A stretch of DNA of 64,000 nt from Parelaphostrongylus tenuis (lineage: Eukaryota; Nematoda; Chromadorea; Rhabditida; Metastrongylidae). The notes under the pieces are model-generated. The model was not told where the DNA came from. It searched no databases and worked only from the letters and a program-made list of their open reading frames with translations. Each line of letters starts with the position of its first letter. Position 1 is the first letter of the stretch. The DNA lies in assembly GCA_019055375.1 (NCBI GenBank), contig JAHQIW010006916.1, positions 1-64,000 on the forward strand, written 5' to 3'. The translations under genes and the position numbers were made by a program. Shown here piece after piece: positions 49,130-60,258 of the stretch.

Positions 49130-49622
49130 CAAGTTAATTAAGGAAAAATTACACAGAGAAATGGAAGCATTTTTTGACGAATCCAGTGACTTGTTTGCAA
49201 ACCAGCTGTTCACCAGGCTCACTGCAGTATGGGAAAGATATAAGTTCTTCATGGAAAAAAATCTAGTGACAATATCAAACATTTAATTTCACGAGTACCT
49301 TGGTTTCTAATTTCAGATTGCGACTACATTGAAGAATTAGATGATTTTTGTTGTTGCTATGGAAGACATCTCATGAATATCGATCCGATCACACTAGAGA
49401 TATTCGATATCCTAAGGGTACGCTCAGCCAGTGCCACCAAAATACTGTTCTTTGTATCAGGTTTTATATATGCATAGGAACATGCTAATAAGTAAACTTA
49501 CATCGATGCTCATTGTGTTTGCAATCTCAAACATTTTTGGGAATCCTCATCCAGCTGCCTTCTTAATAACTGAAAATTTCGGCGCTCGACTTATGAAACA
49601 CTTTAACAACTGGAATTTCTAG
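49130..49622 (+). CDS. Unidentified gene fragment, two or three exons
   Basis: Exon b 49317-49417 (CDYIEELDDFCCCYGRHLMN, then IDPITLEIFDILR) and exon c 49461-49622 (VLYMHRNMLISKLTSMLIVF, then NIFGNPHPAAFLITENFGAR, ending FNNWNF and TAG) join in phase across a 43-base GT-AG intron of nematode type. An upstream segment, 49130-49265 after TTTCAG, is strongly protein-like (KLHREMEAFFDESSDLFANQ) but its phase does not fit exon b at the obvious donor. The helical, hydrophobic C-terminal half could be a receptor or ligand-binding domain; I recognise no family. Further 5' exons are expected. Confidence 0.5.
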
Positions 49623-50984
49623 AATCTGTAAAGCTTTTCTCACTGGAAGATGGTCGTACTTTTATAGTAAATTCTTAAACAGTGCTGCTGCAAAGTTGTA
49701 TCTTTAAGATAAAATCTTATATTTACTGAGAATTTGCAGCAACAAATGTATGCTATATTTTGACACTAACAAAAAAAATTCAGAATAACCAGTTATTCAC
49801 AGAGATCATTAGAACAATTCCCCTAAAATAATTCACAGGCCACGATCGGAGTTTTCCTCTAAATTTATCACACATTAATAGTTATGAAAGTTCAACCGAC
49901 TTCAAAAATAATAGCAAATATTCACAAGAATGTGTGAGAACATTGGACAGTGCTGTTTTGTCCTGTTTGTAGAGAAAAGCGGTTTCCATACTCATTGTAA
50001 CTAGCCAGCGTAAGTACAAACCAACATCCTGCACGTGATAGTATTCACTTCATATTACTCACCTACTTCACCATCACAACACTTTCATCGGAAGCCCGTT
50101 TTCTCTCGATTTTGCAGACGATGATTAATAGATATGTGTCTTTCTCAATGGACTCTTCCCTCGAACAAAATTAGAAAAATGCCTCTGAAAATAAATTTCG
50201 GCACTAAACTCTATTTGAGAAAATATAAACTGTCATTTCTCGTTAGTAAATTCGTAGAGCCACTCTTTGTGTTGAATTCAATGACGGCTTCATTTATAAG
50301 ACGATTAGTTTTACGCACGAGTTATAACAGAACTTTCGTGACCCACTAAGAAAGAAAAAAAGCTTTTTTTCTGAGTCAAAAACCAATACATTTTTCGAAC
50401 ATCGATGAGGCATTAAGATGAAGGGCGAGATGACATTCACATTTTTGAAGGAAGCTTCGACATGCATAAGTGAGCATTTAGCTGAGTAGTTCATGTCAGC
50501 TATCCGCAATCAAGAATTTGTAGACTTTTGGTAAGAGGAAACGACTGATCAAGGCCGCGAGGATTAAAACAATGCATCCTCATGAACTTTAGCAACGCTG
50601 CATAAAGATCAGTCGAAATTGAGCTGTTCTCGGAAGGATGTGCGAAAAGAATTCTTCCCATATTCGGCGATTTGAATATGTATATCTTACGTTTTAGTTC
50701 ACACGACCCTTTTTCACATACTACCGTGTGGATGCCAACACGTGCAATCTATCTGTTTTTTCGCATTCGTCTTCACTTGTTTGTTTCTCGTGCCTGTGGA
50801 TTTGATCCTCACTGCAAATGTAGTAGGATGTTTATGGGAACGACCTCCCTGGCAATATTGGAGATGGGCGGCAATAATTAACTCCCTTGAGATCTAATCC
50901 GTTCGGGATGGCTATAGGAATCGCTGCCTGCAGCGTAAATCTCAAAGCGGCGCCACAATTTTCGTGTTCAGTTGAGGTTTTTGG

Positions 50985-51690
50985 TTGTTGTTCACTATGA
51001 GGTGGCAAATGGTAAACCGACCATATTTGCTAGACAGCAGTTTTTCGTCGGAGAGCTAGCAATCATACAAAAGCTTAGATTTTTGGCTGCAGCTCAGCAT
51101 AGCCGGCTTTCTGGAAAGCGCTTTTTTGCCGTTGTTAAAAAAGGAATTTCTTTGTGTTCCACACGAGCATATTTGTCGTCGGACAGAGCTTTTCCTTTGG
51201 ACATTCAATAATTATTTTATAGCGTAGCGTTTTGCGATTCTGACAGTCTGCTTGTTTTCTCAAAATACGACTTTGTCGCGGGAATAAGGTTGAGTTGAAC
51301 ACTTTTTGTAAGGCTGTTCACAGGCTATTCGACAAGGAGAGGGCCGTGGTAGGAGGCGTGGCAAAGGCGGGACAAGAAAAGACAGTCGAAATTTTGTAGC
51401 TCAACTAGGAATTTTTCGTTCGTCTCGAAAGAAATTGCAGATATAAACGATTGTCTAAGAGACTACGAAAATTCCTCTACACACTGATATGCCTTTCGGA
51501 TTCCAACGAAGTTTACGTTCGATATAAACGAAGGCAAAAGGCTAGTGTTAAACATAGTTTTTGATCCGGACTCTACAACGTTATACAAAGATGTTTGAAA
51601 AAGTCGGCGACATGGGGCCGCAGCCTGATGATCCACCTTTCTAGTGGTTGCTGACACTTCCATAAGAAGCCCGTTGAAACCGTGCCGCAT
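50985..51690. mobile_element. Long-TIR element family A, copy A7
   Basis: Left end GGTGGCAAATGGTAAACCGA, then AGCAATCATACAAAAGCTTA; right end, inverted, GAAACCGTGCCGCATCTC-type sequence with AAGTGTCAGCAACCACTAGA. The interior carries the GACAAGGAGAGGGCCGTGGT block, i.e. the A1 interior module in the opposite orientation. No coding capacity. Confidence 0.7.
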
Positions 51691-51691
51691 C

Positions 51692-51864
51692 TCATACAGG
51701 CTGACATATTCGCGATAACTCATGTAGTTTCTGCGGTTCGAGATGAACAGTTTCTTATCATTCTCACACAGAATATGGAAAAGATGCTGAAAGAGAATGA
51801 GCAAGTTGTCAAGGAAGGAAGTGACTAAAATTCTTCGGTTGGAAGTAATGAAATACAAGCGTCT
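51692..51864 (-). CDS. Unidentified exon abutting element A7
   Basis: Minus strand. Acceptor TTTTCAG is followed by RRLYFITSNRRILVTSFLDN, LLILFQHLFHILCENDKKLF and SNRRNYMSYREYVSLY, after which the frame runs straight into the terminal repeat of copy A7. Good protein texture, no family recognised. It may have been cut by the insertion. Confidence 0.4.
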
Positions 51865-51899
51865 CTGAAAATAAAATTTTGCATTCATTTACTTCAAAT

Positions 51900-53640
51900 G
51901 GTGAAAGACCGTGATCTTTTCAACGTGCAAACTATTTGTTCTGAACGGAGTGGTCAGTTATTGTCGTACACTAACTTAGTTAGAAGATCTTTCTGATAGA
52001 GGGTTAGTTTTATTAGCAAGCAGGGTGTTCCAAAGCTACCAGTAGACGGTTAAACGCGAATCAAAAGTGACATTGTGTTTCACGAAGATGCTGGTGCATC
52101 GAAAGAACAGCCTATCTGCTAGTGGGAGGCTGGCAAGCTAATCGTTCTGAACACATTAAAAGCTAAATAAAGGAATTTGGGAAAACTAAGAAAGTTGAAG
52201 ACATCAACTTCAATGGTCGTAACGAAGGAGTGGAGATGTTCACAACGAACTCACACCATTGTAATTATATCAAAATCCGGCTACACTAACAGGTGTAATC
52301 ATGCTAGCAAGGGGTCAGATCTCTCCAAGCTAGTGATTTATACGCCCAGGATAGATTGCATCTCCGATTTGCCTTGTCTGCTTGCTGACAGTATAACCAT
52401 AATTATCTGAATTCTCTAGAGCAGGTCTCGGCTATTTGTACCCTCTCTTCTGCACTAGGCACAAAGTAATTTTTACTTAGGATGAAGTGTCAGCCTCTAT
52501 ATCCACGATCGAGCACGAAGGATTACATAGGTGCCATTAACTGTAATATTACTAATGAACCATTTTCTACATAACTCTTTTTTCGCTGGACTTGCATAAT
52601 CTTGTCTCACCATTCCACACAAAAACGTTTGTTACCGTAAAAGCGATATTTTGATTCATTCAGACATTCATAAATTCATTATCATTATTTTCATACAAAT
52701 AAGGCATATAGTAATATGTGAAATCAAATAAAGCGATGACACACTCTGATTTTCATGTAGAACTAAAGGATATAAACATTACTACAATACGCACAATAAT
52801 TTATTCAACCATACGCTCTGACGTAAGGATTCCAAATGGATAATAAAATCGATGAACCAATGCAGCAGCTAGAATTTCATAATATCACCCATAAAACGAT
52901 AAACCCTACAACACGATTTCCAACGAGACTAGTTAACAACACGTGAATAGTGAAGTGGGCTTTTTCGACTGTAGCACCCTAACTATCTGACGTGACGGCC
53001 AACACAACATTTGATTCTTTTCAATAGCTCACTTTATGAACTGCAAAAGCTTTCCGACAGTAATGGGACTAATCCGTATCACAAAGCTTGCTCATATCCA
53101 TCTTTATCCATTATAACATGACCACGTGGTAACCGTTCCATCGTACAATACCCTAGAGAAAAACGCTCAACCTCATAAACTAAAGTTTAGATTAGACAAA
53201 TGGGCACACTTGGAAAAAATGAACAAATATCGTTATAAACTACTCAACCGGTTGAGTCGCACGCTATTTTCACTTGACTGGTGCCGGAATCGCGCAGCGA
53301 GCGCAGCGCGTCACAATAGCAGTTTGGTAGAATCCTAATAAAATCAAATTCTTTTCATTACGAAAGGAATTTCAATCGTCAGCAAATGGTTAAATATGAT
53401 GGAAGACGCTAAAGCTGTTTCGCTTGAAAGATGCCAGAACACGTACAAATCAGTGAATTGTCCGTCGAAAATGATATTGCACACTGTAATACGATGCTAC
53501 TTCATCGATAATTCACGGAAGATTTTGTTGCCAGTAGACATTGAAAGTTGAATTTTTTTTAATGAAATTCTCCTTACAGAGGTATGTTCTGCGATCATTC
53601 ACCATTTTCTTCGCAGAACCTCAACATAGCAAATTAATGC
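51900..53640. other. Unassigned stretch
   Basis: No motif, exon chain or clear repeat. The missing 3' exons of the hydrolase gene (catalytic Asp and His) would be expected between here and 55020, but I could not find them. Confidence 0.4.
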
Positions 53641-53649
53641 CCACATCTC

Positions 53650-53895
53650 CATGGTGAGAGCCGTTACCGACGGGATTCCTCGGGATATCAAGCGCTCTGC
53701 CGGAAGACCACCGATCCCTTAACCCAATTTCTTTACGAAAGGCATAGAAGAAAGATATGATGCTCAACGAATCCCTAGAGCGAGAAAGACCCACTGGGCT
53801 ACTATTGCACGCGACAGGGAAAAATGGAAGTGACGCTGGTGCCCGCTCGGGTCATTGAAGTTCAACGGGACGACAGGCGATACAGCTGATCTCCA
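53650..53895 (+). pseudogene. RTE retrotransposon ORF C-terminal fragment
   Basis: In two frames: PRDIKRSAGRPP, ERYDAQRIPRARKTHWATIA and RDREKWK, then QRDDRR. These match the tail of hookworm RTE ORFs (GRPPxRWSDFFTK, YDALRVPRxxRxHWATxARDRxKWK). One frameshift lies after GRPPIP. The upstream RT domain is missing. Confidence 0.75.
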
Positions 53896-54000
53896 TGACA
53901 GCGACACCAATATAAACTGTCCACCGCGGCAGTGCGGTCAGTGCCCTCTCCAGAGAACATTTGGGACTCAACGAGTTAAGACAGTAGAAGGCCATCAATT

Positions 54001-54860
54001 CGGTTATCTAGTGGAATAAAGAAACAATCCATTTCGCTGGAGAAGAACATCCATTAGAGTAATAACGCGAAAGCTCAGATTTCGGGGAAGTGTTGTAGAG
54101 GCTCATAATTTGAAAAGGCCCTTTTATAGCCTACAGCACTCGAAAATAAATTATGTTTCATACCCATAGAGAGCTTTTGATTTTACCACACTTATAATTC
54201 GATGGAAGCACAAAAGCATACGAACGTGTAGAGGAAATCTTGTAGGACCAAAGTCACACGTTTTATCTAGTATTTCATTCATAGCGGACAGCAATTTCCG
54301 AATTGAATACCAAGAATTACACTCCACATGTGAGTCGTGCCGATGTGATGGATTGGTCGCGTATCGATCCACTGCTGACACTTTACGTCCTAGTCGACGA
54401 GCAATGCCCCGCGTATACGGAGCTCAATTTTTTTCCCCTACCTGGAGTGAAACGGTCTATTCGGAAAGTAAGCACAATATTCAAATCGTCGGAAGTTACG
54501 CCATCGGATGGTCGCTCATGGCTCAAGAGAACAGCACTGCCCTGCGGGAAATACGCGTGTGTGCATTACAAAACTTTTCTTTCCTCCGCGCTGTTAAAAA
54601 AAAAGCTTTGCTAAAAAGTAAACAGATTTCCAAATTTCCCAAATTTGAGCTATAGAGCAATTACTAGCAGTCTATGAAAACAGTTTTTTTCAACGAAATA
54701 TAAGCGGAATAATAGGAAAAAAACGTGGTGCGAGTGAAATCTTATTTTGAATGGCACAGCATTATAGAAAATCCTTTTCAAGAAGCGAGCATGTACAGCA
54801 TTCCCAAAGATTCAAGCTCTGAACAATTACTGAGAGTCGCACAAAAAGTAAAAGGAATCC
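54001..54860. mobile_element. Long-TIR element family A, copy A6 (decayed)
   Basis: The left arm is clear: CCATTTCGCTGGAGAAGAAC, then GCGAAAGCTCAGATTTCGGG. The interior has CACATGTGAGTCGTGCCGAT and GATTGGTCGCGTATCGATCC, also present in A5 and near 47150. The right arm is poorly preserved (to about 54860). Confidence 0.5.
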
Positions 54861-55808
54861 ATGCTTCACACCTTCCCACTAACCAAAATGAATCTAAACG
54901 TTCCATTTCGTATACATGTTTAATAATTCACAGAACTAATCGTAATCTAATTCCTTGCACATGATAAGTGACTCGACGAAATTAGTGACCGAAAAAAAAT
55001 TCTAATTATGAAAGTCTTACCAGTGTCAGCTTTGATTATCGCGACAAAAACTTCACCTTATTCAACTAATCATGTGATAGATGAATAATATTTCGAAAAA
55101 CGCTCATATTGAGGAGCTCTGTTGCTGATATAATGACATCATTGGGATTCTTAGATATGTTATAGTCTAGCATTGGAAATTCTATAATGACTGTGTTGGG
55201 ATAAGGGTACCACCTATTCACTACTCAAATTCCACGAAACGAGCCATTTCTTCGCCACTATAGGCAGGCAATCCAACCAAAAGAAAGCCATTTTTGCAAG
55301 CCAAGCGTTTGTATTCAACATCAAAATGACAATCATTCTTATTTTGCCTGTGTGAATTCAATAGTGATTATGAGACTTCTCTAACAAACTAAGTCAGACC
55401 TCAACTGTTAACCCAGTTTCCCATTACTAGTCAAAATGAGGACAACGTTACACTATAGGAATTATCACAGAAGATAATACCAGATACAAAGTAGTATATT
55501 CCTAGAAAACATGAAAATAAATCAAAAATTAATCGCTATAAAAAGAGAACGAACTGCAAGAACACGCTTGAGACGAGCGCCATCTGGAGCCTCGACTATT
55601 CTTTCAATAGTAGGAAACAATGTGATAGCCTCCTTCACTTTGAAGTCATTCTTTATATAAGGAAGTAATTTTGACAAATGCAATATATCAGAAATAAAGA
55701 TTAAAAGTAGAAACAGTGATACTCGAAATTGATAGTATTTTTAGTGCATTCCGCACTGTTATGATGTTTCCTAAAGTCCTAAGAGAATTGAGTGGTGAGC
55801 AAAAACAC

Positions 55809-55882
55809 GACCTCAGGAGGGGAATCGAATGCACGTTTCATCCTATTCGGGGACGCGTGCTCTACCACTACACCACTGAGGC
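55809..55882 (-). repeat. tRNA-like unit 1 (degraded)
   Basis: Acceptor GCCTCAG/CTGAGGT and D arm kept; the T stem is mispaired, and the B box reads CATTCGATTCC. Anticodon loop CCGAATA. Confidence 0.6.
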
Positions 55883-56053
55883 ACATTTGCCCAACCACTC
55901 ATTCTACAACATCTCAATATTAGCTATCAGCCACCAACCTTTGACAGGTTTGGTCGGGAGTGTGATTTCGCTTCATAAACCCAGTTGAGTTGACAGCTAT
56001 TCTAATTACTAATACATATTGAGATGTTGAAGAATGAGTGGTCGGGCAAATCT

Positions 56054-56126
56054 GCCTCAGTGGTGTAGTGGTAGAGCACGCGTCCCCGGATAGGATGAAA
56101 CGTGGGTTCGATTCCCGCCTGAGGTC
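56054..56126 (+). tRNA. tRNA-like unit 2, full cloverleaf, probably a pseudogene or SINE core
   Basis: 73 bases that fold completely: acceptor GCCTCAG/CTGAGGT, D stem GTGT/GCAC, anticodon stem CGTCC/GGATG, T stem GTGGG/CCCGC with loop TTCGATT. The anticodon loop is CCGGATA, so the anticodon would be GGA (Ser), but there is no long variable arm as tRNA-Ser has, and position 33 is C rather than the near-universal T. Its repeat setting argues against a working tRNA. Confidence 0.55.
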
Positions 56127-56806
56127 GTGTTTTTGCTCACCACTCAATTCTCTTAGGATTATAAGAAACATCAGAAACAGTTATGTTCAAAGGTTAATAG
56201 AAATACTATAAATGAATGAAAAGCACTATTGCTGAGTCTAATTGTTGACTCCTCGCATACACGGAAACTTAGAAATGTTGTGACCTCAAAAATTTCATGC
56301 TCACTACTACCTATTAAGATATATAATCACTATAAATTTCAGGTCTTCTCAAAATTGCGACGCAATAACAATAAACGTAAAATTTATTAACCAGAAGTAT
56401 CCAAAATTACTCAACAACACTATTCAAAGGATACGCTGTTGGGCTGATGCCTGAACATATTTCTAAAATCCCTCAAGCAATAAATTAATACTGCTTTGTA
56501 TATATCTAAGAGAATTGAGTGCTGAGAAGAATATCTAAGAATTTAATTGAATATTAATAATTTACTTATATTAAGTTTTAAAATAATTTAGAATTTTTTT
56601 AATATAATTGCTCACCACTCAGTTCTCTTAGATATATAGAAAACCATTGAAAAATTCTATTAATGTCAAGTATTAGTAATTGGATTAGCTGTCAGCTCAA
56701 CTGGGCTTATAAAGCGAAATTGCATACCCGAAAAAAAAAACCTGTCAAAGGTTGGTGGCTGATAGCTAACATTGAGATGTTGAAGAATGAGTGGTTGGGC
56801 AAATGT

Positions 56807-56879
56807 GCCTCAGTGGTGTAGTGGTAGAGCACGCGTCCCCAGATAGGATGATACGTGGGTTTGATTCCCGCCTGAGGCC
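56807..56879 (+). tRNA. tRNA-like unit 3, full cloverleaf, probably a pseudogene or SINE core
   Basis: Same 73-base cloverleaf, with a perfect acceptor stem GCCTCAG/CTGAGGC. Anticodon loop CCAGATA (AGA), T loop changed to TTTGATT. Position 33 is again C. Same doubts as unit 2. Confidence 0.5.
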
Positions 56880-57029
56880 GCGTTTTTGCTCACCATCTCT
56901 TGGATATAAAGAAAACATCATAACAATGCGAAATTCATTGAAAAAAACTATTAATGTCGAGTGATAGTGCTTTGCGTAGAATTTTCTGAAGTTTCCTTTG
57001 GTACCAAATTTGTCCATACTTGCCCTACA

Positions 57030-57490
57030 ATGGTCGCTCAAAGAAGCATTTATCAAATTTTGTTGCTTTACGAGTACGAAATGGGAAGGAATGTACGGGC
57101 CGCCTTCGAGAACATCAATCGTGCAAAGGCTCAAGGATTTGCACCCAAGGCGATTAGCCCCTAGACCGCTGCAATCGACCTCTGTCACGTCGGTGCTGCG
57201 CAGTCTCATGCTGCTTCAGACAACGCAAGTCGCATCCCGCCATATTGACAAAATAGAAGTTCATCGGTCTGGGCTGGGGTTGCTGGATCATTCTACGCAC
57301 AGTCCTGACTTGTCGCGTGTGACTATCACCTTTTCCGGTTACTGGGTACTTCGTGAGCAGGAAGAAGTTTCGAAACATCAACCATTTGCGCCAAGAATTG
57401 ACGACTTTCTTTAAATCCAAAGGGTTCTATGAGCACGGTGTTGATTTGTTGCCAGAGAGATAGCAGAAATGTTGCTCAGGCTGGTAGCAG
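57030..57490 (+). pseudogene. mariner transposase with internal deletion
   Basis: The N-terminal part reads MVAQRSIYQILLLYEYEMGR then NVRAAFENINRA, as in the first helix-turn-helix of mariner transposases. The frame then jumps to the C-terminal part: SGLGLLDHSTHSPDLSRV (the LGWxLLxHPPYSPDLAP block with the third catalytic Asp) and GFYEHGVDLLPER. The middle of the protein, with the first two catalytic Asp residues, is deleted. Non-functional. Confidence 0.8.
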
Positions 57491-58409
57491 ATACTTCGAA
57501 TAGTGTTACTGAGCGAATTCAAGTACGCCTGGTTAGTAAACATGGTATTTAGTGCTCTAGTGGCAAAACTTCTAAGAACACTTAATACAATTTCGCAGAT
57601 AACTGTCTCGAACGTTTAGCAGGCGGAGTCGAATAGCTGTGTCGCTTTTTCAAAGGACGTAATCCTTACGCTACAGTAAACTCGTATTTAGTTAGATCTA
57701 CCTACATAAAATGACTTGCAATTACAAATCACAAACAGCTCGTCTATCAACAGCTCGACTTATGATAGGTTAAGTTGGAAGTAACATATGACGTCATGTT
57801 TAGTCTGTCACGAAAATTTGAAACGACATGAATTACAGAGGATTACCTGAGCATCATGTATGCACCTATGCTCTGTCCGAGAATGTATATTTTCTGAGCC
57901 ATAGGCAACTGTTCCCGTACGAAGTCGAGCATATGTTGCACCTGATCGTCAAGTTTGAAAAGATCTGAAGGAAAACTATGGATTTTGCAGTCTAGGAAAT
58001 CACAACTAGATCACACTAAAAGCAGAACATTAACATCTTAAGCCCCGCGATGATATTCATGCGGCAGGGAGCGGGGTAATGCGGCGGGCTCACCACGTTG
58101 CAGTGACAATTTTACAGCTTTGTATTGAAATTTAGGTTTTACCACCATTGAAAAGTGTTAAAAAAAGAACTATAGCATGTTTTGAGTTTTACATGACGTC
58201 TGTTATGGCATTTATAGTGCTAAACTTACATTTCAGATTTTTCGTACGCCTCACGTCATTCGGCCGCTCATCCACCGTCATAATAGGGAAATCGACGCCG
58301 TATAAGTTACACTCAGCGTCAGGTGAAAAGATCACTCAGTTGAGTGAGTGATTGTCGATTGTCGTCTAAAACCATAAATGTCATCAACAGACCTCGCTAT
58401 ACGTAGCAT

Positions 58410-59189
58410 GCTTCCTTTTCGTTATCTGAGAACAATGAAAAAACGACCCCCTTTGCTTCACAAAGAGTCCCCATTGCCCTTTCAGTAATCATTCAAAAGC
58501 TCAAATCTCTGGCTACAGCGTTTCGCAGCCGTTTTTGAGAAGCCCATTTTTTGAAAAGGCCGTTTTAACGCGATAAGAAAAGAATATTCATATTTCACAC
58601 ATACGCTTTCTTGCGGTACACCGCTGCTCCTTTAGACTCTTAATAACCATTCGACAGGGCACGCAAGTTTCTACAGTTCCATTGTTCTGCTTATTTACTG
58701 GAAATACCGTTTCACTGGAGTGCAGCAAGGGAAAATGCGATTGAGTTAGACATATTCGGTGAGCCTGCTCATCGGCTAATCTACGGTAAGCATGTGTGGC
58801 GGCCAGACTCTATGCGGCACCCTGTTATCAATCTGGCAAAATACGCTGATACGCCACATTTGAAGTGCGATTTTTGTCATTCGATTAGGAATTTTTCTCC
58901 GCCTCGAAAGAAACTCCACATAATGGGTATGACACTGACACTACAAGTTTTCTCTACACCGTCGTATGCTTTTCGTGCCTCTAGTAAAGTAACAGTAAAA
59001 GGAAGCGACGGATGTAAAACTTAATTTGATTTCCAACGTTACAGTGTTTTAAAAGGCTATTAAAAAAAGAACATGGAGGGGTAGCTAGACATTTAAGATT
59101 TAGAAGATTTAAAAACATCCTTATTGAAACTTCTAGTCCAGCGAGAAGGTTTGTCTCTTCATTTGTTCAGGGATAATGATAAAGAACCC
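58410..59189. mobile_element. Long-TIR element family A, copy A5
   Basis: Left tip CTTCCTTTTCGTTATCTGAG, then TCAGTAATCATTCAAAAGCT. The right end inverted reads GGGTTCTTTATCATTATCCC, then CTGAACAAATGAAGAG. Size 0.78 kb. It sits in an intron of the disabled hydrolase gene. Confidence 0.7.
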
Positions 59190-60258
59190 GTAGTAGGGAG
59201 GTCGCTTCACAGACCAAGCTTACTACCAAGACTTGCATTTTTCGCGTATGAGTATGAGTATTATGAGTATAAGTAAGCAAGTATGAATACCTTAATTGCA
59301 ATATGCCACAATTCACGTTAAGCATGAAGAATCAAAAATTAATACAACAGAGAAAATACAAGCAGCAAAAAAAAGAAAAAAAAACTGTAGAGGTGCAGAG
59401 GAGCTAGATTACTGAGTACTGTACCCCTATCGGACACCGAGCACTATATGAGTACCATCAAAATGGTTGTTGCTAAGGTGGAGGCATTGAGAGATGATGG
59501 GCGAGTGTGAAGCTCAAATTTCGAATGGGTTCTAGAGAACTCAAGTTATTTTGAAAATTTTCTCGCTTTTAGCCCTTACGGGACCATAGACCCACGGCCT
59601 TTGCATCTTTGACCTTCAAGATGTTGCGTCTAACAATAGCGTTAAAAGCGTCTGCAATTGTTAGACGCAACACATCGAAGGGAAGAGAGGAAGAGGCCAT
59701 GAGTCCAATGTCCTAAGGGTTGAGAACGTGAGGAAACAAGGGTAATGTACAAAGTGCTCTTACATGTGTATGCCAATAGCAGTAGTTTACTCAGCAGAAA
59801 CTCACCATAATGCCTGTGCGTTACAGAATTTTTCAACTCATTTAGCGAAACCAAATGATTAAGACGAGATATTGTATAGAATAAATAGTGACGCTTACGA
59901 TAATCTACACGCTCATCTCTTAACAACAGACACTTCAAGGCTTTCTGAGTAAAGTCATAGAATCGGTCAATACCAAGATTACCCAAACATTTATACATAG
60001 ATTAAAGTCACTAAAGATAAAATAGTGTCACAGAGGCAACGAATCCCACCAGGTATCATCAAAATGACGACGTAATTACCGAAGTCGTCTCTGATTTCAT
60101 CGAGAGTTCCGCTTAAGACATCCGCACCAATGACAGAAACATTGTCCGGCAGCCTCCGAAAGTTACCCAGTCGACACGTCTATTGATCGCGTACAACATC
60201 CCATAATACGAGGCATTCTCACGTCAAACACAGACTTGGTAACTCGCGATAAAAGAAG

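Larger units (their letters stand above)
55760..56900. repeat. Foldback array carrying three tRNA-like units
   Basis: The same roughly 200-base unit (TGAGTGGTGAGCAAAAACAC, tRNA-like core, CAACCACTCATTCTACAACA, TCAGCCACCAACCTTTGACA) occurs once inverted (55780-55985) and twice direct (56010-56160 and 56745-56900). Extra partial ends lie at 56506-56530 and 56610-56632. Together these form large palindromes. The array lies in an intron of the hydrolase gene and gives spurious minus-strand frames. Confidence 0.85.
55021..60179 (-). pseudogene. Lipid-droplet-associated hydrolase (LDAH) family gene, disabled, partial
   Basis: Alpha/beta hydrolase of the LDAH family (lipid droplets, sterol ester or lipid turnover). 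Exons 5' to 3': 60179-60050 (DEIRDDFGNYVVILMIPG), 59982-59806 (GNLGIDRFYDF, YTISRLNH), 57964-57847 (DDQVQHMLDFVREQLP, nucleophile elbow GQSIGAY), 55686-55566 (ITLFPTIERIVEAPDG), 55347-about 55215 (WLAKMAFFWLDCLP), about 55149-55021 (VIISATELLNMSVFRN). Phases fit at most junctions. Lesions: TAG after HLSHD and TAA after KFLSR in the last exon; no AG at the acceptors of the second and fourth exons (GG, and CTGAT); GNPG is GNLG. The exons with the catalytic Asp and His were not found. Introns hold the foldback array, a mariner remnant and element A5. Start not identified. Family assignment is strong; pseudogene status rests on the lesions listed. Confidence 0.85.

Noticed and set aside
50972..51211. 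ORF with peptide similarity to frames at 30478, 36067, 62887 and 63490
   Set aside because: The similarity is real but stems from the terminal inverted repeats of element family A, not from a protein family.
55716..57209. Long frames on both strands (55716-55988, 55920-56171, 56766-57209)
   Set aside because: They read through the three tRNA-like foldback units; the shared peptide LRRESNPR comes from the B box of the tRNA-like core.
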